This document shows, piece after piece, positions 13,201-26,095 of a stretch of DNA of 64,000 nucleotides. Made by a program: the position numbers and the translations under genes. The stretch is taken from contig OY727102.1 of the NCBI GenBank assembly GCA_963402885.1, forward strand, positions 13,826,001 through 13,890,000, given 5' to 3'. Source of the stretch: Antedon bifida. Its lineage: Eukaryota > Echinodermata > Crinoidea > Comatulida > Antedonidae. The notes beneath the pieces are model-generated. The model saw only the letters and a program-made list of their open reading frames with translations, ran no database searches and was not told the origin of the DNA. How positions within the stretch are numbered: position 1 is the first letter of the stretch; each line of letters begins with the position of its first letter.

Positions 13201-16200
13201 ACCATATACTATAGTAGTAAGTTGAATTGAACAATTCTCATTGCCTGTTAGGCAAAACTTGACACATTCAAAACAAGAAGAACATTCTAAAGACCGATCT
13301 AAACTAATTTGACAAAAAAAGTGGGATGTGCTCAAATATGGTAGTGATATATCCAAATATATGGGCACATCACATTTTTTGTCACATAAAGTTTGATAGT
13401 GTAGACATAGCTATAAGACCCATCTACAATGTATATTTTTGATTAACAGGATACAAACATGGAAACGATTCGTTTTTTTTTTAATGTGACTAAGGAATTT
13501 GTGGAGAAATGAGAAGATAGTTTTAAAAGAGTCAACAGCACAAAACAAACATAAAATGTCTTACCAGCCGGACTTTCTAATTGCCCATCTTCGTGAAGAT
13601 CCTCCCATATTAACTTGCCCTGATCGCTCTTGTCATAAGGGTTGAAACCTGTCACATGACTTACAGATACACCTTTCTGAAATGATACAAAAAATTAATT
13701 TGTATTAGTGTAGGATTAGTGGAAGTTGTTGTTCAGGGATAATATTCTAGAGGCTAGAAGAAACCATGTCACATAGTGTAAGTACAATTTTGTGGAAAAT
13801 ATCCCGAGATTTAAAAAAAAATGAGAAAAATACACAGATGAGAGGCCTTTTATTTGTTCCGAGATAATCCAAGTTCTTACTGAGCGCATGTGTCTTGCCC
13901 TGGTATTAAACTGACCAATCATAGTAATCAAATAGCGCGCAACTACGCTTTCTTTTCAAGATTTCTCAGGGTTCATGCATGTGTGTACGAAAAAGCGTAA
14001 TAAATCAGGAGATCAAACCTGGTTACAAGTTGTAACAATTTATGCAGATGTGAAAAGGGTATTACACACATAACATTCTCACTAGTGAATCAAATTAATT
14101 TATCCATGGAGAAATACTGTTCCATTTCATATCTTAATATGAAGTTGGGATAGATGTCTGTAAACCCTGTTTTCCACTATGCAAATTTGTTTATATGAAG
14201 CAAATTTGTTTATGAATCAAATGATAAAAAAAAATTCCACTACATGAGCAATAGCTGTGACTTTCAATTCCATCACGTGTCTGCTATGGAATCTACTTTT
14301 GGTATTTAAATTTTAATTACCAATTAAAAGTAATGACTAGTAAAAAGTAATAAATTATTATCTATGTATATTTATTGTCTTTTGCTGGTATTATTAGTGA
14401 TTTCTAGACAAATATAATTTTAACATTTCTATTAACAATCATGATATTCCCTCAGTCCAATCTGCTACATTTTTAGGAGTTCATCTTGACAGTCGACTTT
14501 CATGGAAAAATCACATCAATTTTGTTGAGAATAAAATTTCCAAAAGTCTTGGCATCATCACTAGACTTTCATCTTTTTTACCCCCTAACATTCTTCGTAT
14601 TCTTTACTGCTCCCTCATCCTGCCTTATCTTAACTATTGCAATATTGTCTGGTGCAACTCTTATCCTTCCAGTATTAAAAAACTTCAAACTCTTCAAAAA
14701 AAGGCCATCAGGGTTATATCTGGCGCCCCACCCCTGTCTCATTCATCTCATCTTTTTTCAAAGCTTAATCTTCTCAAAGTCTCCGATATCAATCTAACCC
14801 AACAAGGCTCGTTCATCTTTTTTTCTATTAATTCTAACCTTCCCAAACATCTCTGCTCCATGTTCACTCCAAATTCTTCAATTCATTATCATCATACCCG
14901 TATTTGTTCAAAATTAAATATTCCAACCCATAAAACCAACCACTTTCAACACAACATTAGGTATTCCGGACCCACTTTTTGGAACGATCTGCCACTCCCC
15001 ATCTTAAACTCTGTTTCTAGCAAATCATTTTTATCTAAACTTAAAAGTCACCTTATTTCCAAATATTAACTTTTCCTCGGTCAATTTTATTTTTTATTTT
15101 TCATTTATATTTTTTTTAAATTGTCATTGTCTGTGTCTGTAATAGGTACGTCCTCCACAAGATGTGTTTTTCATCTTTCTGGGCGTGTACCTTCTTCTTT
15201 CGAAATTTTGTTTACATATATATTGTTCATTGAAATCTGTTTTGTATATGAAAGGAGAAAATAAATGTTGCTTTGAATTGAATTGAATTGAATTAATACA
15301 ATAATTCCCTTACATCCTGTTGTAATGCCAACAACTACTTCCACAAAATTAAAAGGCTGTCTTTGTGACTATCACCCATTGACACTTTTTACTTTTTGGT
15401 CCTGAACTGCTTCGCATTGAATGCATGGCAATACATGAACCATCCATGGCAACTTGCAGAAAGTTAAGGTACTGTATGCGCACAAATTTCCATTATTAAA
15501 TGGCACACAGAGGGAATAATTTGCCAAATGCTACATAATACCACCTTGTTGCTACACAAATCAAATGGTAAATCCAAAATACAATACAAACTATATTTTG
15601 ATCAGCACAACAGTAGTAATATACAAGTAGAATGAATTTAGGATGTTGAAAAGGACAAAGTATAGAGGATTGGTTCGTACCAGAATGGACCATTTCAACT
15701 GCTCCAACTTATATAAAGACCTAATGTACAATAGGAGGCCCATAACATAAGAAAGAATATCAAATAATTTTAGGCAGGCAAATTTTGAGAAATACTAAGA
15801 CATATCTACCAAAATAACAACAATTGTGAAATATATGATTGTTAAAAATGAATAAAAATGCAAACTCATGGGAGTAAACAACAGTATGTTATTGTGATCA
15901 ATTTTAAAACCTTTTGAACCTCGAATACAGTATCTATTCAAATTGTTACATTTCATTAAATATTAAATATTAAACTATCAAATGGGTTCAAAAGTTAAGG
16001 AAATACAGACACAACAATAGGGTGAATTGAATGTGCCAATATAGTATACACAGTGATCATTGTATGAACGCAAATCATAATGTCTAGACCAAACTTCATG
16101 GGTACTGCATTACATAGTATTATCTGATCTGTGACCATATATGGATATGACACTTTATTAACTTATGAGTTTTACAGGATGTACTATCAAGATTCAAGGG

Positions 16201-19200
16201 CAGGTTTCCTAGAGCACTAGTATCCTAAATCTATTTCATATTCTCTTAAAAACTTTACTTTTCGCAAACTAAAAAACAGGGAACTTTACAGTGGAAAATC
16301 TAATAGTCCATGGTGAAAGTAATAAACATTTTGCTGATTCACGTCCAACAAGGACAAGAACTTTAACGCAGTATTATGAAATAAATGAACTAAAATCAGC
16401 ACAAAGAACAAGATGTTGTTTCACAGAAAATAACTTTATACATTGCTACATAGAGATATTAAATAAAATATGAATGGTACAAGTTTTTTTTTAACAGTTA
16501 AAACTGTTATTGATGGGTTAAAAACCTACGCAAGCACTTAACAAACTTCTAAACAATTATGTACTCTGCCACTAGTTTTTACAGAAATTATTAATTATTA
16601 TCAAAATGATTATATTTCAAAGGGAACTACATTCTATTATGACTAGGTTCTAGACAGGTTTTTTTACTTAATATTAGTAAAAAGATAAATATTTAGACAC
16701 ATATGGCGTTTCATATGTACTGTATACTACTGTACTTAAGCTGTATTTCAGGAAAAAATTGAAACGTCGACTAGTGGACTAATATAAAAAAGACAATAAT
16801 AGTTAATACAGACTTGGGGCAAGTCTATATTATGACATAGAGTAAATGTGAAATTTATATTCTAACACTAAATTAATACTTATAGAATAATTCATTTCAA
16901 AAATGATTATTTTTCATTGTGAACTACATTGTTAATGACATAATAAAAAAAACCCCCTGAAACAGCTGTAGATGGAACAGTAGACACGTCCAGGTGAAAG
17001 CAACGTAAATCACACCAAACGCACAAATCAATATGTATTGAATGTGTACATACAAAAGCACTGTCACATATGCAGAAATCAATGATTTAAATACAAGAGT
17101 TTGAAGGCCAACCTGATCAATAATTTCACACCATGCTTAATTGTTAAAAACGGTCTACATAGCATTTTGGAAAATTCATTCATAAAATTCACAATAATTC
17201 ATATTCTTTGGTAAACTTTTTTCATTTTATTTGTTTCATATAAGAAAAGTATGATTATAACAAGACAAAGAATATAAGAGAAGAGTTCCACATGACTGGG
17301 TTTACCAAAAAGCAAAATAAATAAACCAAAGTGGAAAATATTATATACAATATAATTTTGGGATAGGAGAGGATATGAACATCAATTCTGTGCTTTATTT
17401 TGAAACTAATAATTCAAAATTATTAAGCTAAATCAAAACAGTAAAGTAAAACAGACAGAAAGAAAGTGTAGAGTTTTCGGTTAACACTATTATTTTATTT
17501 ATAGATTTTTTATTGTATCTTGTTGTAGAAGCATGTGTGGGACGGGGTAGTGGAGACGGGGTAGTGGAGACGGAGACAGAATTACAAAACTGTTAATTTC
17601 TTACTGTGTTTGCAGCTGATACAGCCATGGTACAATCCATCGTTGGATGAGCATTGTGAAGAAGCACCCCTGCTAGAGTAGTGGAAGCTTCTGATGTCTC
17701 CTCTGTTAAAAATGGTTCATTCCATCTACCACCAAGTTTATCACTGGCTTGACCAGTTCCATTTTGAAAGGTAAACATAATAGTAACATATAGGGGTTGG
17801 TCCGAGTTGTTATGGATTTCCCACACAAACACACCAGCTGGAGTAGAAGTATCCTAAAAATCATCAAAAAAGCATTCTTATGAAAATAAAACGTGCAAAT
17901 ACTGTAGTTAAATCTAAAGTCAACTGTACAATTACAATTATACTTACAACTATATATATGTCTATAAATTATGAGAGAGAGAGTTTGTACATATTTGTTT
18001 TCTATTGTACGCCTCCATACACACACTCAAAATGCTGGGGGTAATAGCGTTATCAAAAAGATCGACATTGTATGGGAAACTACATTTAAAAATGAGATTG
18101 TTTTAAAATATAAAGTGGTAGAAAAGTTGGCAAATTTAACAATTTTTCTTTTAGTAATAAGATCTTATCCAATATTAATTTAGATTTTGTATACCTTGTA
18201 ATCATTTGGAAACACTGGTGAGATCTGTCTACAAATCAGTGTTACATTAAACTCTGGTATACGATACGTTGTCCATGCACGTGGATAGAGGCCTAGATAA
18301 GTAGCATCACCCCCGGGGAAGTTCCATTTCCAGTGAGTCAAGACTTTACTCGAAGGCTTGCCAGGTGACAGAACTTGTTGGTAGACTGTTTGACCATCTC
18401 TACGTATACACACAGTAAACTATAAACAAAAATTAGTAATGAATATTCAGAACATTCAAGATGACACAAATAAATATTGAAAGTCAAAGTAAAACTCTAT
18501 TCATAAAGGTCTGTCTACACTATCAAACTTAATGTGAAAAAATGTGATGTGCCCATATATGGAATACATCATATCACTACCATATTTGGGCAAATGACAC
18601 TACTGTAGTTTGATAGTGTAGACAGAGGTTAAAGGAAACCCAATGTGTTGGACAATACTTAATACAGTAGAACCTCTACTTTGGGACACCTCTATTAATG
18701 GGACACCTCTATTAAGGGGACACTTGGCATGGCATGCAATGAACACCAATAATTGATACAATTATAAAGGGACACTTTGTTGGGTCTCCGGTTTCCCCTT
18801 TACAGTAAGTGGGGTTTGTATTAAACAATTTTGTTTCTGGGCCTGGATGTTAACTTTAGTGGTTTAAATGATACTACGAAATGTTTAATCAGTGAACCAT
18901 GTAATGTAATAATGAAACAGGTTTCAACTTGACCCTTGACCCTAATTGAACATAAATAGTTGTCACAAAATGATTGTCACAAACTAAGTCAGTTTATTTT
19001 TTGGCCTTGGAAATTAACTCTTGTAAATCTTCTCTGTGTGTTTTTTGCATTTGTAGCCTTTTTTGGGATTGATAGACATTTTAATATCTTTACCACTTCT
19101 ACCCAAAAAAAAATACAGTATCAGAAATAATTGATTGAATTCAAATAATAATCTTTGCAGATTCAGAGATTTAAGGGCGTGTGGCGCAGTGTGTTGGACG

Positions 19201-22200
19201 TTGGACTACTGATCGTCAGACCTAGGTTCGAATCCAACTCTCGCCGCATTGCTTGTATCCGTAGGCAAGATACTTTACTTACGTTGCCTCTCTCCACCCA
19301 GGTGTATAAATGGGTACCCAGTTAGATCTACACACAACTTTGCGCTGGTTACCGGCTGCATTATGGGAGTATGTTTCCATACGTGTTTGATCCCAAAAAA
19401 AATACTGGGGTAATAATGCTTGTAAAGCGCCTTTGAGCATGATTACTCATGAAAAGGGCGCTATATAAATGTGGTATTATTATTATTATTATTTCTTGTG
19501 ACCTACTATTGTTGCCAAATTCACCACGTCAAAAATTTTGCCTATATTCCTGGTTAAACATATGGTACGACTTTACTCTATCCAATGCACGCACATTGCA
19601 TGCTTACTGTGTACTACCTGTATGTAACTGTGCATGTGTAAATTGCATCACTTTTATTACAAAAGCTACCAGTATAGCATTAACTATTTGTTGTTTTATT
19701 TATTTAAAAATCGCATATGCAAACAGTATCAAATTTTATGTGACGTGTGAAATGTGATGTGCCCATATATGGACATAATGATGTCATATCACTACCATAT
19801 TTGGTAATATCACTACCATATTTGGGCACATCACACTTTTTTTGTCCAACTAGTTTGATAGTGTAGGCAGAGCTTAAATCCCATCTATTCCATGTTCCTC
19901 TCCATTCATATTGTCCTTTACCTGATCAGCTTCTACAATATCATAACTATACATCCCGGGGGTAAGGCACCAGCGACAAAAGTCACCCTGCCAACCTCTG
20001 TTTATAGCACCGCATCCTATTCCACCAATAGGAACACCTGAAATTAATGAACATAATTTTGATAATTGTATACTTCAATTAATAATTATACAATTTGTAT
20101 GAATTGTGGGATTATGGACAATCATACCAGCAAACTTAATCTTGTAAAATTATCTATTTGCTGCACTTTACATTGTAATAAAATAATATTGTTTACATGA
20201 CAATAGACATCAAATGATTGTTCAGGTACCATTTTAGAGTTTATGCTAATTGTCTTTAATATAATGTTTATATAAAGGGAAAAGCTGGTTTAATTCTTTA
20301 GTTCAGTGGTTTATGAGAATGATCATAAATAATATTCATGAGAATGTTCATAAATATTCATGAGAATGTTCATAAATATTCATGAGACTGACTAATCATA
20401 TGAAGTCTTATGAAGAACTTCATAATGCATCTATTATGTTAGAAAAAATCTGACAGGTTTTATTTCCCCATTTTGTAATCAGTGGGCTACAAACATTTTG
20501 TAGGACTAGTGAGTACCACAAGGTCCACACAAAATGTGTTAGCCCATTGGTCTAGTATATCAATGTCTAAAATGCATTTAATAAAATTCAGAATATTAAT
20601 ATGGGAAAATAGCACTAATTTATGAACGGGTTGAATATTGAACAAGATTAAAACGTATAGTAGTAGGTGCATTTCAACAACGTATTCGCTATTCAATCAA
20701 AACAATCCTTAAAGCCTTGTCTACACTATGTGCCCAAAAATGTGATGTGCCCACATGATGATGTCATATCACTACCATATTTGGGCTTATCACTACCATA
20801 TTTGGGCACATCACACTTTTTTTGTCAAACTAGTTTGATAGTGTAGACAGAGCTTAAGGCAGATTCACACAACCACCCAAATGGATAAGATACAATATAA
20901 CTGCAGAAACTAAAACATATACCTTCAGAAACACAAAAGGAAGTCTAATTATTGCTAGAATGAAACTTATACTTGACCAAATTTGGTGCTACAAGTTCAT
21001 AATTTATTAATGATCTATTTTTAATGAAGATTAGCTTTCACATCATTAACAAAATTGTGTGTGAAAGAATAAAGATGTTGATTCTTAACTTTGTCTAACG
21101 AACAGAAGATAAATAGTGATAAGTACACAACGTCTTATTGTAAAGAGTAACATAAATATAACGTTTATGACCCTTATGAAAACTATTAATTATCTTAATA
21201 GTATTCCTCTGACTGTGTTTATGTCCTATTGAACATAGTATCTCTAGTTATACTGTACTTCTCAGATAATCCAAGTGCAATTCTAATTTATCAATCAAGA
21301 TAAAATGAACTTCTTATTAATTCTATCTTACCATAAATTTGCTTTAATTTTGTTGGTTCAATTTGATCAATAAATATACGCCTTCCTTCTCGCTTCATTT
21401 TATAATAAAGCTGAATATACCTGAAAATATTAAATTAATAAATATTAATTAATAAATTAATAAAAACAATTTACAAGTTGTGAAAATATTTTTCGGTATT
21501 AAATTATCATATATGTTGACTGTACATAATTTGAATTATCGACCTTTCGTTTTCACCATGTGCTACTCAATTACATAGCTGTTGAGTCGAGAAGTCACAC
21601 ATGCCTGGAATGACTGTTAGACTCAACATGTGTGTAGTTGCATGGTGTTTGAAAATGAAAGGCTGTGAAAATGAAAGGGCGCAAGTATCCTCGCCCTCAC
21701 ACTCGTGAAGACAGTCAGCACGTCAAATGCTAATGAACAACGGGGACATTCATTCGGTAGGAAGTCGGACGATACAGTAATGACTTAATAACAAACCAGA
21801 GTAGAAGGTCAGGGAAAAAACGATCTCAACAAACATTTTAAAATTAATGATGTTATGAAATATCATTTGTACTTTCACTTTTTATTTATATATATCCTGA
21901 AGTGCCCTTTTCAAACTTATTCACCTATCACATTGCCTAGCAAAAATACACACCCGGGTACACGACCTGTAAAAATTACTGGTGTGTGTAAACTTAAGAG
22001 TTTTGCTAGGAGATATGAAAGGGGTATTATTACAGATCAGCACACGAAGGGATGGGAACTTTAAAAACCCTTCCTACAGTTCTGGATTTTGCACAATTTC
22101 AAACTGCACAAAAGGTATTGCAGAATTTGAAAAGTTTGCACAACTTCAACACATGGCGTTTTATTAAACTGAAATTATTTAATTATATAGGTAAACATAC

Positions 22201-22826
22201 ATTTAAATATTTTAAAATTCTAATAGTTTATAAATAAATAAAATAAAGTTTAAAAAAAAAAAATTGTAAATAAAAACAGACGATTCACTCCTGGGACGAT
22301 TCGGTCCGGGACTTTTTAAAATACAGAGCCTAAAACATTTCTGAAAATGATTATGTTATAGCCATGTCAACTATGTTTAAACAAATTTGTTGGCGAATGC
22401 ATTAACAAAAGTTTTTTTAAAATAATAATTGCACATAAAATGACTTCTTTAGGAATTTATTTTACACTGTGGCTAACGAGGGATACAGTACCGCATCTTT
22501 TGCTTTGGCTGCTAAAGGAATCGTCCAGGCCAAATCGTCCCGGATCGGATTCTACAGTACAATACAGATAATAAAAAAATAAACAAATAAATCTTGTCGC
22601 TTACTCACCTAAATCCCTGCCCTATCATTTCTGCTAATTGCCTTAAACGTATATGTTTTGATCTCAATGGACCCCATTTTTCTTCAAAGGTTTTATCTAA
22701 ATCACGTCGCCAGCCATACACCGAAACCCCAGGCACTCCTGCATCAGGCTGGTTTGTAGTAGTATCAGCATCATTCGTACAGGTTGCTACAGCAGCAGGG
22801 CCCTCCTCCACAACAGCGGATGCCAT
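7281..22826 (-). CDS. GBA2: Non-lysosomal glucosylceramidase (GBA2), 15 coding exons
   Basis: GH116-family beta-glucosidase that hydrolyses glucosylceramide to glucose and ceramide at the cytosolic face of ER/Golgi or plasma membranes (family knowledge). Coding exons in transcript order: 22609-22826, 21332-21420, 19922-20037, 18195-18419, 17605-17853, 13565-13676, 12847-13126, 12198-12382, 11560-11664, 11182-11289, 10420-10571, 9418-9524, 8950-9092, 8067-8374, 7281-7487. All junctions are GT-AG, phases agree throughout, and the sum is 2,604 nt (867 aa; vertebrate GBA2 is slightly over 900). Family motifs seen include [47 protein letters not shown] and [12 protein letters not shown]. The Glu of YLEG (about residue 491) corresponds to the nucleophile and an Asp in DQTYDAW (637-643) to the acid/base. 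The ATG has G at -3 and G at +4. No signal peptide, as expected. The very N-terminus is the least certain part. No disruption was found. Confidence 0.96.
8709..8790 (-). mobile_element. SINE 3' fragment
   Basis: In reverse complement it reads AAAGCACCTTTGAGCATGAT, then TCATGAAAAGGGCGCTATAA and an ATTATTAT tail, the same end as the SINE at 19.4 kb. Located in GBA2 intron 13. Confidence 0.65.
9211..9336. mobile_element. MITE-like palindromic element, family 1, copy 4
   Basis: Right end GTTTGATAGTGTAGACAGAG followed by CTTTA; the left end is eroded. Lies in GBA2 intron 12, about 80 bp from the exon at 9418. Confidence 0.8.
9896..9993. mobile_element. MITE-like element, family 1, copy 5 (left-truncated)
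   Basis: Starts inside the core at GTGCCCAAATATGGTAG and keeps the right terminal repeat GTTTGATAGTGTAGACTGAG. Confidence 0.75.
10080..10406 (-). mobile_element. LINE reverse-transcriptase C-terminal fragment
   Basis: The minus-strand ORF reads [18 protein letters not shown] then [20 protein letters not shown] and [18 protein letters not shown], characteristic of the region downstream of the catalytic core in non-LTR retrotransposon reverse transcriptases. Only this small portion remains. It starts about 15 nt inside the intron from the donor of the GBA2 exon at 10420-10571, in the same orientation as GBA2. It is unrelated in sequence to the LINE at 14.4 kb. Confidence 0.75.
10753..11061. 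mobile_element. MITE-like element, family 1, copy 6, with nested insertion
   Basis: Both ends present: TTAAGCTCTGTCTACACTAT and GATAGTGTAAACAGAGCTTA. About 125 bp of unrelated repeat DNA (about 10877-11001) interrupts it, flanked by a 16-nt direct repeat ATATTTAAGTACATCA. Confidence 0.8.
10877..11001. repeat. Dispersed 120-bp repeat, copy 1
   Basis: CCGAGATAATCAGATTTCTT through GCCCTGGTATTAAACTGACC to AGATTTCTCAGGGTT; nearly identical to 13856-13975. Confidence 0.75.
11741..11818. mobile_element. MITE-like element, family 1, copy 7 (left half missing)
   Basis: Keeps GATATGACATCATG, ATGGGCACAGCACATT and the right end GTTTGATAGTGTAGACAGAG. In GBA2 intron 8. Confidence 0.75.
12012..12134. mobile_element. 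Short inverted-repeat element
   Basis: Terminal inverted repeats GCGTGGTTCCCACTAG and TTAGTGGGAACCATGC enclose a second inverted core (AAGCGATTTGAC and CGCTTGTGATTGGTCAAATC). In GBA2 intron 8. Related core sequence occurs in the last intron of both propeller/lectin genes. Confidence 0.65.
13289..13414. mobile_element. MITE-like element, family 1, copy 8
   Basis: Core GGGATGTGCTCAAATATGG and right end GTTTGATAGTGTAGACATAG. In GBA2 intron 6. Confidence 0.75.
13856..13975. repeat. Dispersed 120-bp repeat, copy 2
   Basis: CCGAGATAATCCAAGTTCTT through GCCCTGGTATTAAACTGACC to AGATTTCTCAGGGTT. In GBA2 intron 5, the same orientation as the copy at 10.9 kb. Confidence 0.75.
14401..15295 (+). mobile_element. 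5'-truncated non-LTR retrotransposon (LINE) with 3' tail
   Basis: One frame stays open from 14401 to the TAA at 15067-15069 and reads as the C-terminal part of a jockey/CR1-type reverse transcriptase: [55 protein letters not shown] short 3' UTR follows, ending in a (TTGAA)n-type tail at about 15274-15295, typical of LINEs that end in a microsatellite. It lies in GBA2 intron 5, antisense to the gene. The endonuclease and the catalytic part of the reverse transcriptase are absent, so it is a dead-on-arrival copy. Confidence 0.85.
18506..18632. mobile_element. MITE-like element, family 1, copy 9
   Basis: Ends AAGGTCTGTCTACACTATC and GATAGTGTAGACAGAGGTTA. In GBA2 intron 3. Confidence 0.8.
18664..18826. 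mobile_element. Palindromic repeat family 2, copy in GBA2 intron 3
   Basis: Left ACAGTAGAACCTCTACTTTG and a second arm-like block CTATTAAGGGGACAC; right end eroded near GTTTCCCCTTTACAG. Confidence 0.65.
19175..19493 (+). mobile_element. tRNA-derived SINE
   Basis: The head is tRNA-like, with an A box at TGGCGCAGTGTG (from about 19181) and a perfect B box GGTTCGAATCC at 19225-19235. The body ends in AAAGGGCGCTATATAAATG and a (TTA)n tail at about 19475-19493. It sits in GBA2 intron 3, opposite in strand. This is a complete-looking copy; other fragments of the same tail exist in the window. Confidence 0.8.
19722..19876. mobile_element. MITE-like element, family 1, copy 10
   Basis: Left arm eroded; right end AGTTTGATAGTGTAGGCAG then AGCTTAA. 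It ends about 45 bp from the GBA2 exon 19922-20037. Confidence 0.8.
20709..20857. mobile_element. MITE-like element, family 1, copy 11
   Basis: Left TTAAAGCCTTGTCTACACTA, right GATAGTGTAGACAGAGCTTA. TTAA-like sequence at both outer edges. In GBA2 intron 2. Confidence 0.8.
21541..21664. repeat. Palindromic repeat
   Basis: Arms GACCTTTCGTTTTCACCATG and GCATGGTGTTTGAAAATGAA then AGGC, with inner arms GTTGAGTC and GACTCAAC-like blocks. In the first GBA2 intron. Confidence 0.6.
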
Positions 22827-25325
22827 CTCTCGCTCTATGTAGTGTAGGCCTGCCTAGGCTAGACTCTCCTCACGTCACAGCAATTTATTGACGATGATTT
22901 GTTAAACGTCTATCTAGGCCTAGGTCTTTCTGTCTAAACTTAAAGTGTGATAAGGGAATGTTCCATTTTTCGACCGCTATAATAATTTGCCTTTATTCTG
23001 TTATACAAACACTTTCCAACTTCTGTAATAAAAGTTCCAAAATGTCAACAATCAGCTGATATCAACATACCACCGCACCACCACACTGTTTACAATCGTA
23101 CGACGAGATTACAATGTGAGTTCCGGAGAATCTGTGGTTCACCGGGTTTTGTGACGCGTCATCAATGCGTCATACAACCGCTGGCCAAACTCTGACGTAA
23201 TTAGTTTTTATAATACATAGAGGTCGCTAATCAAATTTAGGATTATATTATTTTAAAAATGTATTATTGGTGAAAATGTAATGTCTTATTTTATTTATTT
23301 ATTTGATAAGCAAAAGAAAATGTAAAACATACACAGAGAGAATTTGTCAGGGACTGCTAAAGTAAATAAGATTACTATAACTTTAGGAGTCATGAGTCCC
23401 AATTTTCTTAACTTAAATAAATGTGTAATTAAACAATATTAGACGCAGTATAACACATATTTAAATACAACTATTATATACAAAATGTATAAAATATAAA
23501 ATAGAAAACAACATACGATTTGTAAATAAATGAGTGTCTCAGAAAGAGTTAAAACCTTGTGTGCACCATTGATTTGACCACTGTTGTAGGCCTACCAAAT
23601 ATGTGTTGCTCTCTCGGAGCAGCCTGGAATCCGGTATGGGATGCAATCTGAATAGTATAATAATTATTATTCGTATTTTATAAATGTGTATAGGCCTATT
23701 TTAACCATCGTACCTCGCATGCATCGCAGATTATGTATAGAGAGAAAACATGCCTACTACTAGATAAAGGATATAGAAGACTGAAATATAAAGTAATTTC
23801 AATTGTCGACGCGACTGGGACAATATAGATACGGTAAAGGAGTATAATTATATTTATTTCAGGCCTATATTTATTAATTCATGAAAAATAGCATTTCAAG
23901 TTATTTGTATTTATTTTTCTAAATAAATTTATTTTAAAATTATAATATTCATACAATCTGTAGTAGTGTGGTACTGATTATACAAATATGATTTATCTAG
24001 TATAGTTATGTGTTGCCTTTTAAATCTGCTTTAAGTTTCTTATGAATTAAAACAAGTTTACTATATAACTTTAAAATAAAATGTTATAGGCTAGCAAAAA
24101 AGATTTTACGAAACATCGATCCGTTATTATTTGTCATTTAACTTGAATAATCTTACCCCAGAGCCATAATATATGGCTCTGTCTTACTCAAAATAATACC
24201 GCTACATAACGTAAATTAAATTATTCAGACACCCTAACCAAATAGAAGAAGTCATTTAGATAACTTCATTTTTATCCAGGTGATTGGAGGTCCTTATACA
24301 TAATAACAACATAAAACAATATTTTGGCAACATTTCTACAATTTATAGCGCCCTCTACATTTCTAAAAGTTCTTAAAACTTCTGGGGCGGAGCTTGGTAG
24401 CAGACGTGTTTCTGCAGTTGACTATCGTTGTTCCGAGAAAGTTTAGAATACGCGGTGGCAACAGTGATTGTTGAGTAAACAATCAACCAATTGGGGCAAA
24501 GCAGTGACGACGATTTAGCAGTTGCGAAAGTAAAGAATGTGCTACCAATATTAATTTAGGGAACATGCGGTTTGCGAAAATAAATTCGCCCACAAACTTA
24601 TATTAACGCAAATAATTTCAGAAAATGTTTAACTCATTTTTTTGTAATGTTTGTTTGCGCGATAACGTCCACAATTTCAAGTTATCGTCAAGCATAACTT
24701 GCCTATATTGAATTGAGATCAGGGAATCTATGCACTCATTGTCACTTTGACTATGCATGTTGCTCCTAGTTTTCAGGTATTTCTCAAAAAAGAAAGCAAT
24801 GAACACTCGTACGACTTAGGCCTACATTAATGTCATGGATCAGTTGTTGTTCGTGTGCGTTCTGCGTATTTGCATATAAGTGTCTTGCTGCTAGTTGTTT
24901 TGCAAGCATTGTGTTTGGCGCATTTGCATATAGGTGATGTTTTGTTTAACTACCTGGTTTTTCTGTCTGCGCGTCAGAAAAGCTTTTGTTGCAAACACAG
25001 GAAGATGTGATTTTCGTTACCGTGTTGTATTATTAAGCCGTTGTTGAAGTTACCATTGTAAGTAGTAAAACGAATTATATTACACGATAGACGGATCATT
25101 GCCTGTTAATTTATTATACGAAATTGCATGCATACAACTTAAATATAAAGCAAATAATGTTCTCAAATCTTTACTTCAATTTATAGAGAAATGGTTGATT
25201 GCTGTACGATCTTTCGTTCTTACATCATTCAAGTTGATTCAGGTATTAATCATTTGTAATGACGTTTAATTGATTGTATTGTTCTTAATGATAACCAGTT
25301 TGTACACAGTGTGTTTAAGTATAGT

Positions 25326-25520
25326 GGTAATACAGTGGTAAAGTGAAGTTATAAACTGATTATTATTGATTATTGGTAATACAGTGGTAAAGTGAAGTTA
25401 TAAACTGATTGTTATTGATTATTGGTAATACAGTGGTAAAGTGAAGTTATAAACTGATTATTATTGATTATTGGTAATACAGTGGTAAAGTGAAGTTATA
25501 AACCGATTGTTATTGAAATT
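25326..25520. repeat. 49-bp tandem repeat, about four units
   Basis: Units begin GGTAATACAGTGGTAAAGTG at 25326, 25375, 25424 and 25473. Exact 49-nt spacing with one or two substitutions per unit. Confidence 0.9.
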
Positions 25521-25756
25521 ATGTAACGCTTGTTTGTATATTTGCAGGGCTTTTTCCTTCGTTCTCTTTATTTTCTGAGTAACGTTGATTCGTACACAAT
25601 AAATGGTATGGTAACGGCAATCAACAACTTGTTGTCTTTCTGTTGGTCTTGATATTGCATTCATTTGAGCCAAGCCTCGCACGCTTGATACCCGGGGAGA
25701 GAACTTCCAAATTAATCCGGGCATGGTCTCACGTACCACGACATTAAGTTTAAAAG

Positions 25757-25886
25757 AGTGACAGTGATACACCCAAATATGGTAGTGATACACCCAAATA
25801 TGGTAGTGGTATGACATCATCATGTCCATATGTGGGCATATCACATTTTGTTTTTTTAGTTTGAGTTTGATAGTGTAGACAGACCT
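25757..25886. mobile_element. MITE-like element, family 1, copy 12
   Basis: Two repeats of CACCCAAATATGGTAGTG, then ATGACATCATCATGTCCATA and right end GAGTTTGATAGTGTAGACAG. The only copy found to the right of GBA2. Confidence 0.75.
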
Positions 25887-26095
25887 ATGGCATGCGTCTA
25901 CAGCATCATGGAGTTTAAAACTAAAAGTAAAGGTATTTACTGGTCCTCAAGCTTAACTGAAAACTGAGAAATTCGCTTGGGCCCTCCACGGACCCACAGC
26001 AGCCAGCAGTGCAGCGTCTACCAGATCAGCACACCGGGAGATGATCCCCTACTCTTTTCCAATATAATGTACCAAGTTCTTTTACGTACACTAAT

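Noticed and set aside
19175..19250. tRNA gene
   Set aside because: A and B boxes are present but the sequence continues into a SINE body with a (TTA)n tail.
25461..25844. 127-codon minus-strand open frame
   Set aside because: It runs across the MITE copy at 25757-25886 and part of the 49-bp satellite; its HYHIWVYHYHIWVY repeat is just the translated MITE core.
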